Below are positions 33,874 to 45,056 of a stretch of 64,000 bases of DNA, piece by piece; within the stretch, counting starts at the first letter, position 1, and each line of letters starts with the position of its first letter. Source of the stretch: Lithobates sylvaticus (Eukaryota; Chordata; Amphibia; Anura; Ranidae); assembly GCA_028564925.1 (NCBI GenBank), contig CM053031.1:92744273-92808272 (forward strand). The letters run 5' to 3'. A program made the position numbers and the translations under genes. The notes under the pieces were generated by a model. The model was not told where the DNA came from. It searched no databases and saw only the letters and a program-made list of their open reading frames with translations.

Positions 33874-34645
33874 CAGCTTTAGAGTGTAAAAAAACAATAT
33901 CCTTATTCTTCAAAATAATTCATACTAATTAATGGCCCTGTAATCTATTTTTCATGATTTATTTTCTTGCTGTGTTTTTCTGCCTCCTTGTAATGTCCTC
34001 CATGAGCTCCAGATCCTCTCATATTCAGACATTTCTGTCTGTTTGTAATGAGCAGTGCACATTAGTTGCATTCATGTGCACTGCTCTGTACACACTACAA
34101 ATCACACAGTCCATAGTCTGCAGCTCCTAGTCCATCTTGGGAGTAAGGAAGAGAGGGTTTGCTATGTTCCTACATACAGTGAGGCCATGGAGAACAGAGG
34201 CAGTCCCCCTCTAACAGAAAGTTAGATTACAACAAAAAAAAAATACATTTGGAGATTTGCTGAAGACTCAGAGCAATAAAAAACATTTTACATAAATGAA
34301 TAAAAGCAGATCATTTTAAGCACCCCTGTCAATGGTAAATGGTTTGTCTCTACATTCTAACTGCTACCTCTGCAGGACAACTTGTTCTGTTGAAAAACAA
34401 CAGACATACTGGCTAGATCGGCAGGTGAAAATAAAGGAGGGATAGTCTAAAAAAAAAAATCAATGCAGCCACCACATCCAAGAATTGATAAGCCCAATTA
34501 TTATAAATGTTTGTTTTTGAGTTTAATACTACTTTAATAATAAATAATAACACATCTGCATATATTATTTTTAGTGTCACTTTATATATATATTTTACCC
34601 TTTCGTGTCGCACTCGTGTCGCCGAGTCGCATTTCTTTTCCACAC
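33874..34645. other. Gap without a recognised gene
   Basis: AT-rich DNA. Near its right end (34597-34640) lies TCGTGTCGC/CGTGTCGCCG, which resembles a stretch just inside the next element (34746-34756), so the boundary there is not certain. Confidence 0.4.
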
Positions 34646-34739
34646 CTAATTTCGCTGTTTGATGTGAGCGTGCTGCATATTTGCTGTTCTACGAGTACCG
34701 TCAGGACAAAATAAAAGATAGATGCAGAATATCCATCCC
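34646..34739 (+). repeat. Terminal direct repeat of the DIRS/Ngaro-type element, left
   Basis: 94 bp starting CTAATTTCGCTG and ending ATATCCATCCC, with one mismatch against 38484-38577. It includes AATAAAAGATAG. Confidence 0.85.
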
Positions 34740-37700
34740 CGCACTAATTCGTGTCGGCGTGCCCTAGGCCCGGCCTCATTTCAGTACATGCGCCAACAAT
34801 TCCCAGGCTGTCCGCCGAGCTGAGGCGCAGAGGGATACCCTTCTCGTCCGCGGCCAGGAAGGCGGAGCTATTCAGGCTCCTCTTCCCACCACCGGCCGCA
34901 GCAAGCCCCAGCAGCCAGCAGGCGTCTCTGGAATCGATTTCAGCCGCCGTCGCTCAGCTACACACCCTTGTGTCTTCCCTGTCTTCCTCAATCGTTGAGG
35001 TCCAGGACAGGGTGTCTCGTCTAGAGACCAGCCCGGCTGCCACGGTTCCGGACCCTGCGGTGGTCCCAGCCATCAGTGCACCGGCCGCAGGTAGTGAGCT
35101 TGCCACGACTACCGTTCACCCTTCCCACCTGGTGCCACCCAGCGTAAGGAAGGACATTCTAGAGGGCAGAGACGTTAACCTGGCCTCACTCTTGATCTCG
35201 GTCCATGACTTGGCCGAGAACAAGGCCTACACCTGGGGGAATGTCTCGGTGGTTTTGAAAGCAAAGGATCCGAGGCTCAACAGAAAGCTCACGGTGCCCG
35301 AGTTCACGCTTGCCTTCGGCATGTTCAGGGACGTGCTGTGCTCAGCCTCCCCCGGCAGACGGGAGGAACTGGACCTCTACCTCCATTTGATCGTAGACCT
35401 GGGCCACAAATACGGTGGCTCAGCGTTCTACGATTATCATCGGTCCTTCTCGGCCAAAGCCGCGGCCAGATTCTTACAGTTTCATTTGACAACAGACTGG
35501 AGCGTAGTGGACACGGAGTTGTTCTGCCGCCACTTTGCGGGTCTACGCTCCCCGCTATGTGCTGTCTGTCAGTCAGCGTCCCACACCACGGTCTGGTGTG
35601 CCAACATAGCCTCTGTCCATCCGATAGCTAGCACGGCCTCTACCAGCACGAACCAGGCTCAGCAGGCCCCGGCGCAAGGGCAGAAGGTGGACAAGTTGGG
35701 ACGTCCGGTGCGGATGGTCGGGGGAGCCGCCATTTGCAACAATTTCAATTACGGCTCCTGCAATTTCAGACAGTGCCGGCTCTTGCACGTTTGCACCCTA
35801 TGCCAGAGGGCGCACCCCAGGATCCTATGTGAGGTCAAACAGAAGAAACCATGACTAAGCCGGGTCAATGTCCTTTGGCTCGATGTTTACTTGACCTCAC
35901 ACCCCACTCCGTCACTTGCCAGCTACCTCATCAGGGGTTTCACCGAGGGGTTTCATACCGGGCTCATCACCCTGCCCCACTCCACCCACGAATGTCCGAA
36001 CCTACGCTCTGCAGCAACAGATGAGCCGGCGATTGACGTCCTTCTGCAGACGGAGTTGGATCGGGACTTCATGATAGGCCCGTTCAGTCAGTCTCCCTTT
36101 AGCATCTGGAGGGTTAGCCCTATCGGGCTTGTACAGGGGAAATTTTCAAATAAAAAACGTCTGGTGTATGATCTGTCAGCGCCTCATTCTTCCGTCGTTC
36201 CCAGTCTCAACTCGCTCATCCCCTCCGAGGAGTTTTCACTGAAGTATACTTCGGTAGACATGGCTATCCAGTCCATTCTCAGGGCGGGGGTGGGTGCTTG
36301 GCTCTCGAAGGCGGACATATCCGACGCCTTCAAGCTGCTGCCCATTCATCCTTCCCTGTGGTGCTGGCACGGCATCAAGTGGAGGGAGCGATATTATTTC
36401 GCGACCAAACTGACCTTCGGGTCTAAGAGTAGTCCTTGGCTTTTGACAAGTTCGCCGAGACCCTGGCGTGGATCCTTCTCCATGAAGCGCAGTGCCACGA
36501 GGTCATCCATTATTTGGATGACTTCCTTCTGATAGAACCGCCCGGGGCTCCCCCAGGGGACCTGGGAAAGTTGAGGACAGTTTTCGACAAACTGAACGTC
36601 CCCATAGCCCGGCACACAAGATCACGTTCTTGGGCATCGACCTTGACACGCTTGCCATGCAGGCCAGCCTTCCCGCGGATAAGTTGGACCGTATCAGGAC
36701 GGTTCTGCGAGAGTTCACCCGGGTGGGGGGATGTACTCAGAAGCAACTTCAGTCTCTCCTCGGGATGCTGGACTTCGCTGTGAGGATCATCCCCCAGGGC
36801 CGCTCCTTCGTGTCCCGGTTATTGGTCTTCCTGTCCTACACTCAGGACCCGGACCAGGTCATCAGGCTGGATTCTGCAGCCAGGGCAGATCTGGCCATGT
36901 GGGAACACTTTCTTAGTAATTGGAACGGTGTGTCGCTGTTCATCCCAGTCGTGTCCACGCAGTCACCCCAGGTGGTGACCGATGCGGCGACATCCACAGG
37001 ATGCGCCGCCATTTTTGGCCATTTGTGGTTCGCCGCCCCTTGGCCTCCTCAAGCACTAGCCACACCAGGCTTCACTACCACGTCAGCCCTCTTTGAGCTC
37101 TTCCCCATCGTAGCAGCCGCTCACCTATGGGGTCACCATTGGTCTGGACAGACTGTGGCTTTCACGACAGACAATCAAGCCACAGCCGAGATCATCAGCA
37201 AGGGCAGGTCTAAATCCAGGCCCGTCATGTCCTTCCTCCGCAGACTGGTCCAGCTGTCCCTACAGCATCAGTTCAATGTTTACTGCTCATTCGTTCGAAT
37301 CGGCTGCCTATCTCGGGGGAGGTCTTCAAGGGGATGTCTGACATCCTGGATAGGTCCCCTTTCGGTCTCCTCCTCAGCACCGTCCTGCAGGCTGCGATAC
37401 ACATGGCGTTTTACGGGTTTCTACGGCCCAGCGAGTTCACTCGCAGCCACCCAGCCGGTCCAGTCTTGCATAGAAGTAATCTCTGCCGCCACCAGGATCA
37501 CTACATCCTTCATTTGGCGACATCCAAAACTCAGCAGCGAGGTTCCGGAGTAGATATTCACCTGTACAGGACTCACAATAACTGGTGCCCAGTTGCCGTG
37601 TTAAACCGCTTAACGGCACTGCTATCCGACCGCCAGGGTCCAGTCCGCTTCTACCCTTTCCGGTAAAACCCCTCAACTCGTCGCAGTTCGTGGAACATGT

Positions 37701-37950
37701 CCGACTCCTTCTCGGCAATCTTCAGTTGGACCCCAGCCAGTACTCCGGGCATTCATTCCGGATCGGGGCGGCCACGACGGCCTCAAGACAGGGGGTTCCG
37801 CACCATGTGATCAAGAAACTGGGTCGGTGGAAATCGGCCTGCTTCTCTCGCTACATACCTAACCCACAGTTAGAGATGGCTCAGGCCTTTGCTCGACTCA
37901 CTCAGTGACATTACCTTTAATAAATAATTATCCCCTACCTGAAGGTTTTT

Positions 37951-38080
37951 GCCCCCTTATTTTGGTGTACCATACGGTAGACCAAGGCACACTTTCAGGT
38001 CTATTTCATGTTGGTTAGTTTTGTGTTGTTCCTATGTGTTATCGTTACTCATGTCGTCCGTAGGGCTCTAGACCATAAAT
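37951..38080 (+). repeat. Internal direct repeat, first copy
   Basis: 130 bp beginning GCCCCCTTATTTTGG and ending CTAGACCATAAAT, identical by eye to 38291-38420. It begins just after the recombinase region. Split direct repeats are a hallmark of Ngaro-type elements. Confidence 0.85.
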
Positions 38081-38290
38081 TGGAAGGCCGGGTACCGGCC
38101 TGAAGTTATGGGAGGAGCCCGGAGGGTATTTAAGCAGCCCAAAGGCCGCCGGTCTTTGTCGGTTTTCTGTGCGTGATACCCACCCACCCTCCCCTTTTTT
38201 AAAAGCCTCTTCCAAGTATTCTTACCCCAGACTGAATACTCATTCCACATTATTCCATAACTACTTCTTATCATTCCTTATCTAGGGTAT

Positions 38291-38420
38291 GCCCCCTTAT
38301 TTTGGTGTACCATACGGTAGACCAAGGCACACTTTCAGGTCTATTTCATGTTGGTTAGTTTTGTGTTGTTCCTATGTGTTATCGTTACTCATGTCGTCCG
38401 TAGGGCTCTAGACCATAAAT
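38291..38420 (+). repeat. Internal direct repeat, second copy
   Basis: Exact partner of 37951-38080. The two copies are separated by 210 bp that contain a possible TATA-like GGTATTTAAGC (near 38127). Confidence 0.85.
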
Positions 38421-38483
38421 ATAGGTTGGCTGGAAACTGGCAATCAGGTAAAGTGGAAATTAAAGAAAAAAAAAAAATTCTAA

Positions 38484-38577
38484 CTAATTTCGCTGTTTGA
38501 TGTGAGCGTACTGCATATTTGCTGTTCTACGAGTACCGTCAGGACAAAATAAAAGATAGATGCAGAATATCCATCCC
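38484..38577 (+). repeat. Terminal direct repeat of the DIRS/Ngaro-type element, right
   Basis: 94 bp matching 34646-34739 except for one base. It lies 63 bp beyond the second internal repeat, after an A-rich stretch. Confidence 0.85.
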
Positions 38578-39219
38578 AGCAATTCATGCCTATTTTCCCA
38601 ATGTTTTGTCCCTTTAAACATGTTGCCAGTACAAAAAAACTGTTGATATGGGCAGAAATTCAATGAACACCTAATTTCCCATGGTGAGTTGTCAATGGCA
38701 CCTCTGCTGCACTGAAATACAAAGCTGTGCTATCATCCCTACCTGTGGTCTTCTCTACTGGACTGGAGATCATCTCACTCTTATTGAAATTATAAAAGCG
38801 TCAGTATTGTTCGGCGGGTCCGACAATACTTCCAGGGATTTTAGTGCAGCAAAGGCAGCATGGTTATCTCACTACAGGAAGTTAGGGACTTACTGGATTT
38901 CTAGTAGCATCAACCGGTACTTTCCGTTTTTTTAAGCATATTTAAAAGGACAAATATGGGGAAATGGGCATTTATTGCAGAAATATATTTTATATTATTT
39001 TACACTGACATACACTACCAAAGTACTTATTTTCACTGATGTACATCCAAGTTTAAAACAGTCTGGAGAATAGTTTGAGGAATACTTATCTGTCATACTG
39101 GGGTTAGTGACCTTTTAGCCACTTTAAAGTGTTAGAGCAAAGGTTAAGCAACTACGCACTCAGGGGCTGTAAACTCCGTGGAAGCAGTTCTTGGAGATAA
39201 ATCAGTGCATAGTTTTTTT

Positions 39220-39285
<66 letters not shown>

Positions 39286-39435
39286 CATATAGCAAAAGTT
39301 CCCTCCCTATCCTTTGCTTTTCTATCCTATCTTTTGTTTTGCAATCATGCCTGATCTATTAAAGTAGAAAAGAATGAGTAAAGATGATCTGACAAATGTG
39401 TGTCACGCAAGAAAACCCTTGGCAAAATGAAAGTC
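38578..39435. other. Gap without a recognised gene; ends near an AT microsatellite
   Basis: AT-rich DNA with a pure AT microsatellite at 39222-39281. No gene or other repeat recognised. Confidence 0.45.
39222..39281. repeat. (AT)n microsatellite
   Basis: About 60 bases of uninterrupted AT dinucleotides. Confidence 0.95.
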
Positions 39436-39438
39436 TAA

Positions 39439-39860
39439 TGCCCCGTACACACGATAGGATTTTCCAACGGAAAATGTTTGATAGGAGCTTGTTGTCGGAA
39501 ATTCCGACCGTGTGTAGGCTCCATCGGACATTTTCCATCGGAATTTCCGTCACACAAAATTTGAGAGCTGGTTCTCAAATTTTCCGACAACAAAATCCGT
39601 TGGAAATTCCAATCGTGTGTACACAATTACGATGCACAAAGTGCCACACATGCTCGGAATCAAGCAGAAGAGTAGCACTGGCTATTGAACTTCATTTTCC
39701 TTGGCTCGTTGTACTTGTTGTACGTCACCGCGTTCTTGACATTCGGAATTTCCGACCAACTTTGTGTGACCGTGTGTATGCAAGACAAGTTTGAGCCAAC
39801 ATCCGTCTGAGAAAAAACATGGATTTTGTTGTCAGAAAATCCTATTGTGTGTACAGGGCA
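39439..39860. mobile_element. Harbinger-like MITE, TGCCCCGTACACACG family
   Basis: TGCCCCGTACACACGATAGG and the inverse of CCTATTGTGTGTACAGGGCA form the ends. The flanks read TAA (39436-39438) and TTA (39861-39863), so the target duplication is imperfect or should be read as TA. Palindromic CCGACAACAAAATCCG words lie inside. Confidence 0.75.
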
Positions 39861-39930
39861 TTACACACTGCTCTCACTTGGAGTAACAGCTAAACCAGAT
39901 AATATCACTTTTGTTTATTCTTTAGAGAAA

Positions 39931-40350
39931 AGTGGAAGTTCTGCTTTAAGGACTCCTAACCCCCTTGCATGCCACATTTGGCATGTCATTTTTTTTTTGG
40001 GCGGGGGTGGGTACCTAGTTTTGACAGGTACCCAGCACCCACTTCTACTCAGGCAACATAAGCGACTCGAGAGGAAGTTCTCCCCTCCCCCCTCCCTCCC
40101 TGCAATTTTATGGGACACAGGTCCCAGCTGATTTTACGGCCATTGAGGAGGCGCAGCGCAGTGCGCACCTGGCTGTGAAGCCGCAAGCTGTCACAGCTGA
40201 GTGTCCACACTTTTGATGCCAGCGCCGGGATGAGGCGAGGGAGAAAACCAAGGGTTTGGGCGGCCGCATCACTGTATCGTGGGACAGGTGAGTATGTGTT
40301 TATTAGCTGCTGACTTTTAATAAACACACTAATGACTGGAACTCCACATT
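39931..40350. mobile_element. Non-autonomous element sharing parts with 42270-42662
   Basis: Shared order with the second copy: GGAAGTTCNGCTT, GCCACATTTGGCA, TTTTGACAGGT(A/C)CCC, CCGG(T)GAACC-like GC-rich middle, GGACAGGT(G/A)AGT, AGCTGCTGAC. Right end is about TGGAACTCCAC. No coding capacity. Confidence 0.6.
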
Positions 40351-40598
40351 AATTTTATATATATACTTTTTGCATAGAAAATTGTTACAAAAAAAATGGC
40401 AAAAACTGGATTAATTAAATACATTTTCTACAATAAAGCTGGCACCTTTGGAATATAACATCTCGTCTCTGTACAACCAGGCTCTTGCAGAAAGTTTTAT
40501 AGTTGGGAGTGGGAGTTATAAGTAAGAGTTATAATTTAATATATTTTCCAGAATCCTCAAGGAAATTGAAGGGTATTGAAATACACACATTTGTCTTA

Positions 40599-41023
40599 TG
40601 CCCTGTACACACGGTCGGAATTTCTGACGGAAAATGTGCAATCGGATCGTGTTGTCGGAAAATCCGATCGTATGTGGGCTCCATCGGACTTTTTCCTTTT
40701 CTGACACACAAAGTTTGAGAGCAGGATCTAAAATTTTCTGACAACAAAATCCGATCATTTAAATTCCGAATTTTAGGAGATGAAAGCTATTGGCTACTGG
40801 CCCGTTTATAGTCCCGACGTACGTGCTGTACGTCACCTCGTTCAGAAAGATAGGATTTTCCGAAAACTTTGTGCGACCGTGTGTATGCAAGACAAGTTTG
40901 GCTCAAAATCCGTCTGAAAAAAATCAGACGGATTTTGTCATCGGAAAAAATCAGACGGATTTTGTCATCGGAAAAAATCAGACGGATTTTGTCATCGGAA
41001 TGTCTGACCGTGTGTACAGGGCA
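40599..41023. mobile_element. Harbinger-like MITE with an internal triplication
   Basis: TGCCCTGTACACACGGTCGG and the inverse of CTGACCGTGTGTACAGGGCA form the ends, with TTA at 40596-40598 and 41024-41026. Near the right end (about 40918-41000) a 28-bp unit around ATCAGACGGATTTTGTCATC is repeated three times with no visible change, so this is a very recent tandem expansion. Confidence 0.82.
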
Positions 41024-41194
41024 TTAGAGATCAGGTGGGAACGGCACACTGATGCCCTACATGAAAAGTAGTTTACAGACTTCTGTTTCATCACTGACTG
41101 CTTAGTAATGCCTGCAAACCCCTGCAATGAGCTCTTCCTTTAAAGAGGTAGGCATGCTCAACAATCAACAATGCAACCATCAGTCCCTCCCCTC

Positions 41195-42021
41195 ACGCCA
41201 GGGTACTCGGTGTAATCCTAGACTCGGACTTGTCATTTCAGCCCAATCGCTGTCAAAAGTTTGTAGACTTCACCTCCGTAACATCTCTAAAATTCGCCCC
41301 TTTTTAACAAAGGACACCAAGCTCCTCATTCACTCCCTTGTTATCTCTCGCCTTGACTATTGCAACTCCCTTCTCATTGGCCTGCCTCTCCATAGGCTCT
41401 ACCCTCTTCAGTCTATCATGAATGCTGCTGCCAGACTTATCCACCTTACCAACCGTTTAGTGTCTGCCAACCCTCTCCTCCAATCCCTACACTGGCTCCC
41501 AATCACCCAGCGAATTAAATTAAAAATACTAACCACAACTTACAAAGCCATCCACAGCTCTGCCCCGAGCTACATCACCAATCTTGTCTCCAAACATATC
41601 CCAAACCGTCCTCTCCGCTCTTCTCAAGATCTCCTCCTGTCAAGCTCTCTTGTTTTCTCCTCCCATGCTCGTCTCCAGGATTTCTCCAGAGCCTTTCCCA
41701 TCATCTGGAACTCGCTACCTCAACCTGTCCGGCTATCCCCTACTCTAGCTACCTTCAGGCGGTCCCTGAAAACTCATCTCTTCAGGGAAGCCTATCATGT
41801 CTCCAACTAATCTTCTACCACTTCCATCAGCTCATTCCCCACAGTTACAACCTTTTGTATCACCTCCCCCACCCTATTAGATTGTAAGCTCTTCTGAGCA
41901 GGGCCCCCTTAATCCTCTTGTATTTTATTGTACTATAACTGTATTGTCTCCCTTTTTATATTGTAAAGCGCTGCGTAAACTGTTGGCGCTATATAAATCC
42001 TGTAATAATAATAATAATAAT
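41195..42021 (+). mobile_element. 3' fragment of an L2-like LINE
   Basis: The open frame ending at 41810 encodes the C-terminal part of a jockey/L2-type reverse transcriptase polyprotein: RLDYCNSLLIGLP, NAAARLIHLTNR, LHWLPITQRIKLKIL and RRSLKTHLF are diagnostic. Its 5' part (LGVILDSDLSF near 41206) is one frame off. After the stop come TTGTAAGCTCTTCTGAGCAG, TAAAGCGCTGCGTAA and TTGGCGCTATATAAAT, the typical L2/CR1-like 3' end, finishing in a (TAA)n run at 42003-42021. It is 5'-truncated, as most LINE copies are. Confidence 0.85.
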
Positions 42022-42269
42022 GCTCACCCTCTTTTGCCACACTGCTTTCTCTTCCTTAGGCCATTAGAAGCTGTTAGATTACCATGGGAATCTGACACCA
42101 CAACCCCCCTGGTCTTACTCTGCTCCCTGGTGTCATTGTCCTCACTAATGTGAGTTGTGCTGAAGAGACAGAGTTTTTTTTACCCCTTACATACAATCAC
42201 TCCGAAGAAGTGTTCTTGTGTGTTCCAGGTTTTCAAATTGAGCTAAATATACTACTCTTTGTAAACACA

Positions 42270-42662
42270 CTAAAAGCGGAGTTCCACCTAAAAGTGGAAC
42301 TTCCGCTTGTTCGTCTCCTCGCCCCCTTTGGTGCCACATTTGGCACCTTTCAGGGGGAGAGGGCAACGGAGACCTGTTTTTGACAGGTCCCCTTCCCCAC
42401 TTCACGGGAGACAGGGCCGCGGCGCTGTCTCTCAGAAGTTCAGCCCCCTCCTCCTTCCTCCGCTGCCGGGCCAATTAGAAAGCGCAGCATGCATAGTAGG
42501 TAACCGGCTGTGAACCTGAAAGTCTTCACTGCTGGGTTTCCTTACCGGCAATGGACATCGCGGGCTCCCTGGACAGGTAAGTGTCCTAATATTAAGAGTC
42601 AGCAGCTGAAGTATTTGTAGCTGCTGACATTAAATTTTTTGTGGGGTGGGCAGACCTCCTCT
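42270..42662. mobile_element. Non-autonomous element abutting the piggyBac-like copy
   Basis: CTAAAAGCGGAGTTCCACC marks the left side, followed at once by the small inverted pair GGAGTTCCACCT and AAGTGGAACTTCC. It shares its body with 39931-40350. The right side, AGACCTCCTCTTTAA, ends exactly at the TTAA of the next element. Confidence 0.6.
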
Positions 42663-42666
42663 TTAA

Positions 42667-43639
42667 CCGCTTCCCGACCGCCTCACGCAGAATGGCACGG
42701 GCAGGCAAAATCACGTACCTGTACGTGGCCCTTTAATTGCCTGCCCGTGGGTCGCGCCAGCGCTCGCGACCCGGTCGGGAGCTCCGTGACCCTGGCCGCG
42801 GGACCAGCGAACCCGATCGCCGCTGGTGTCCCACGATCGGGTCACAGAGCTGCAGAACGGGGAGAGGCCTGTGTAAACAAACCTCTCCCCGCGCTTCCTA
42901 CTCTGCCTGTCATTGATCGGCTGTTCCCGGTCATCGGGAAAGCCGATCAATGATGTCAGACGTCAGCCCCGCCCCCTAATGTAAACAAACACACACACGT
43001 CACAGCCCATAACCCCTCCCCTCCCCCTAGTGGTTAACTGTTTCACTACCACTGTCATTTATACAGGAATCAATGCATTTAAATAGCATTGATTGCTGTA
43101 TAAATGACAATGGTCCCAAAAATGTGTCAAAAATGTCCGATGTGTCCTCCATAATGTCGCAGTCACAATAAAAATCGCTGATCGCCGCCATTACTAGTAA
43201 AAAAAAAATATTAATAAAAATGCTATAAAACTATCCCCTATTTTGTAAACGCTATAACTTTTGCGCAAACCAATCAATAATTGCTAATTGCGATTTTTTT
43301 TACCAAAAATATGTAGAAGAATACGTATCGGCCTAAACTGAGGAAAAAAAACGTTTTTTATTTTATCTTTTTTTGGGGATATTTATTATAGCAAAAAGCA
43401 AAAAATATTGCATTGTTTTCAAAATTGTCCCTCTATTTTTGTTTAGAGCGCAAAAAATAAAAACCGCAGGGGCGATCAAGTACCACCAAAAGAAAGCTCT
43501 ATTTGTGGGAAAAAAAGGTCGCCAATCTTGTTTGGGAGCCACGTCGCACGACCGCGCAATTGTCAGTTAAAGCGACGCAGTGCTGAATCGCAAAAAGGGA
43601 CCTGGTCCTTTGGCTGCCAATTGGTCCGGGCTGAAGTGG
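42667..43639 (-). mobile_element. piggyBac-like TTAA-flanked MITE, reversed copy
   Basis: TTAA at 42663-42666 and 43640-43643. Left end CCGCTTCCCGACCGCC, right end inverted CCACTTCAGCCCGGACC. Interior blocks such as AGCGACGCAGTG and GCGCAAAAAATAAAAACCGC are complements of blocks in 32145-33046. No coding sequence. Confidence 0.65.
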
Positions 43640-43643
43640 TTAA

Positions 43644-44798
43644 TACAGACTGTACAGCTTTTAACCTTTCAACAGTTAACTGTATATTATTTCACAATGT
43701 TGCACAGGAAATAAGACCACATGTACAGTTTTCCCAGCAGGACATGTACTTTTGTTACTGCATGAGTGCAGGAGTGAAACAGTTAACCCGAAAAGAATAC
43801 TGAAGATGATCGTAAATTGTTATACAATAATTTCATCTCTGGATGAGTCATAAAGTCCAGGTCCTCCTGAAGTCCATTATTCTTCTGAAGACAGAAGATA
43901 GATTGGAATTTTCTGCCCGCCCTCATTGTCTCCTCCAGTCCTCCTCCATGGTCTCAGTTTCCATCCACAAGGTTTTTGCCTCTGGCTGATGTCCAAGAGC
44001 CAGCTGCAAAACATCAGCTTGACACATGGAGAAAGTAGGAGGGTGAAGGAAGATAGCTGGACCCTAGGGAGGAACTGCAGGTTTGTAAAGTCTGTTACAT
44101 GAGGGACACTCTGCCACCCTATATGAAACTTACTCTTGCAAAACCTTTCCACAGCTGGCTATGTTTACTGTTTTTTTACTACGTGTATAATAGTGGTACC
44201 CCCAGGAAACTGAACTCTGATTAATGTAATCCTCAGTCCCCAACCTAAAGCATTGGGAATCCCTTCCCTGGTCCCCAGCACTTCCACACTCTGTTTTCTC
44301 TGTACAGAGAAAAGAAACAGACACTGAAGGATAAGCACAAGAAATAAATATTATCACATATTATATTAACTATCACATTGTTTATTAGTTCTATCTTCCA
44401 GTGAAATTATTCAGGGTTTTTCTTGGATAGCCCAGCACTGTACTTTATTTACTTACTAAGTCCTTATAATCTTCTGACTTTTACACATAAATCTGACATC
44501 TCCCGCTCCTCCATTCTTTCTTATCCCCCTTGAAAGACTCGCACTTTCCAAAACTCTTTATAACAGTAAAACAACTTTCCTACATCATTGGCCAGTTTTA
44601 AATCAAGGTTTTAAAGATATAATTATCAATAGTTACGTCTGCCCAAATTCTTTTTTTCTGTGGTAATATTACTCTTCTTCCAGTTAATATAACTCATGTG
44701 TACTTACAGTATACATCGTTGTTAACAACTACATTAGACCAAACTCATAAAGCTACAGGTATGCAGTTAAAAAAGAATTATCACAGCTTTTTTTCATA
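43644..44798. other. Gap without a recognised gene
   Basis: Mixed DNA with short open frames only. No terminal repeats or arrays recognised. Confidence 0.4.
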
Positions 44799-44801
44799 TA
44801 A

Positions 44802-45053
44802 GGCTGGGTTCACACTATTGCGATTTGAATGCAGGTTTCTATGCATCCAATTCGCATGTCAGGAGATTGTGGCCGGCCCTCTATGGAGCCGGTTCACACA
44901 TCTCTGGAGCGGCTGTGAGTCCTGTGCATCTTCTGGTTCATTTCAGGTCCGAATTCAGCCAAAAATTGGGACTGAAAAAGGACCTGAAACGGTGAACAGG
45001 GACGCACCGGACCCCTGCTGTGAGCCGCTTCATGCTTCAATGTGAACCCAGCC
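44802..45053. mobile_element. MITE with GGCTGGGTTCACA ends
   Basis: GGCTGGGTTCACACTATTGC and the inverse of TTCAATGTGAACCCAGCC form the ends. The flanks are TAA and TTA, as at 12309-12460. The interior is a loose palindrome with GGACCTGAA and TTCAGGTCC. Confidence 0.7.
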
Positions 45054-45056
45054 TTA

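Larger units (their letters stand above)
34646..38577 (+). mobile_element. DIRS/Ngaro-type tyrosine-recombinase retroelement (broken)
   Basis: Parts in order: a gag-like region at about 34.75-35.85 kb, with a SAP-like N-terminal segment, an alanine/serine-rich linker and Cys/His-rich zinc-binding clusters near its end; a reverse transcriptase region at about 35.9-36.6 kb of the DIRS type; an RNase H region at about 36.7-37.3 kb; and a tyrosine recombinase region at about 37.3-37.9 kb, whose R-H-R-Y-type C-terminal motifs are visible. There is no integrase and no ordinary LTR. Base composition is clearly more GC-rich than the flanks. A 94-bp direct repeat marks the two ends and a 130-bp direct repeat lies in the 3' region. 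The coding region is spread over several frames, with roughly three to six breaks, so the copy is dead. The near-identity of its repeats indicates a young insertion. Confidence 0.85.

Noticed and set aside
34646-38577. Reading the element as an LTR retrotransposon because of its terminal direct repeats
   Set aside because: The terminal repeats are only 94 bp, there is no integrase, and a tyrosine recombinase region is present, which fits the DIRS/Ngaro group.
39222-39281. AT-rich microsatellite as a replication origin or matrix attachment site
   Set aside because: A plain dinucleotide run without further evidence.
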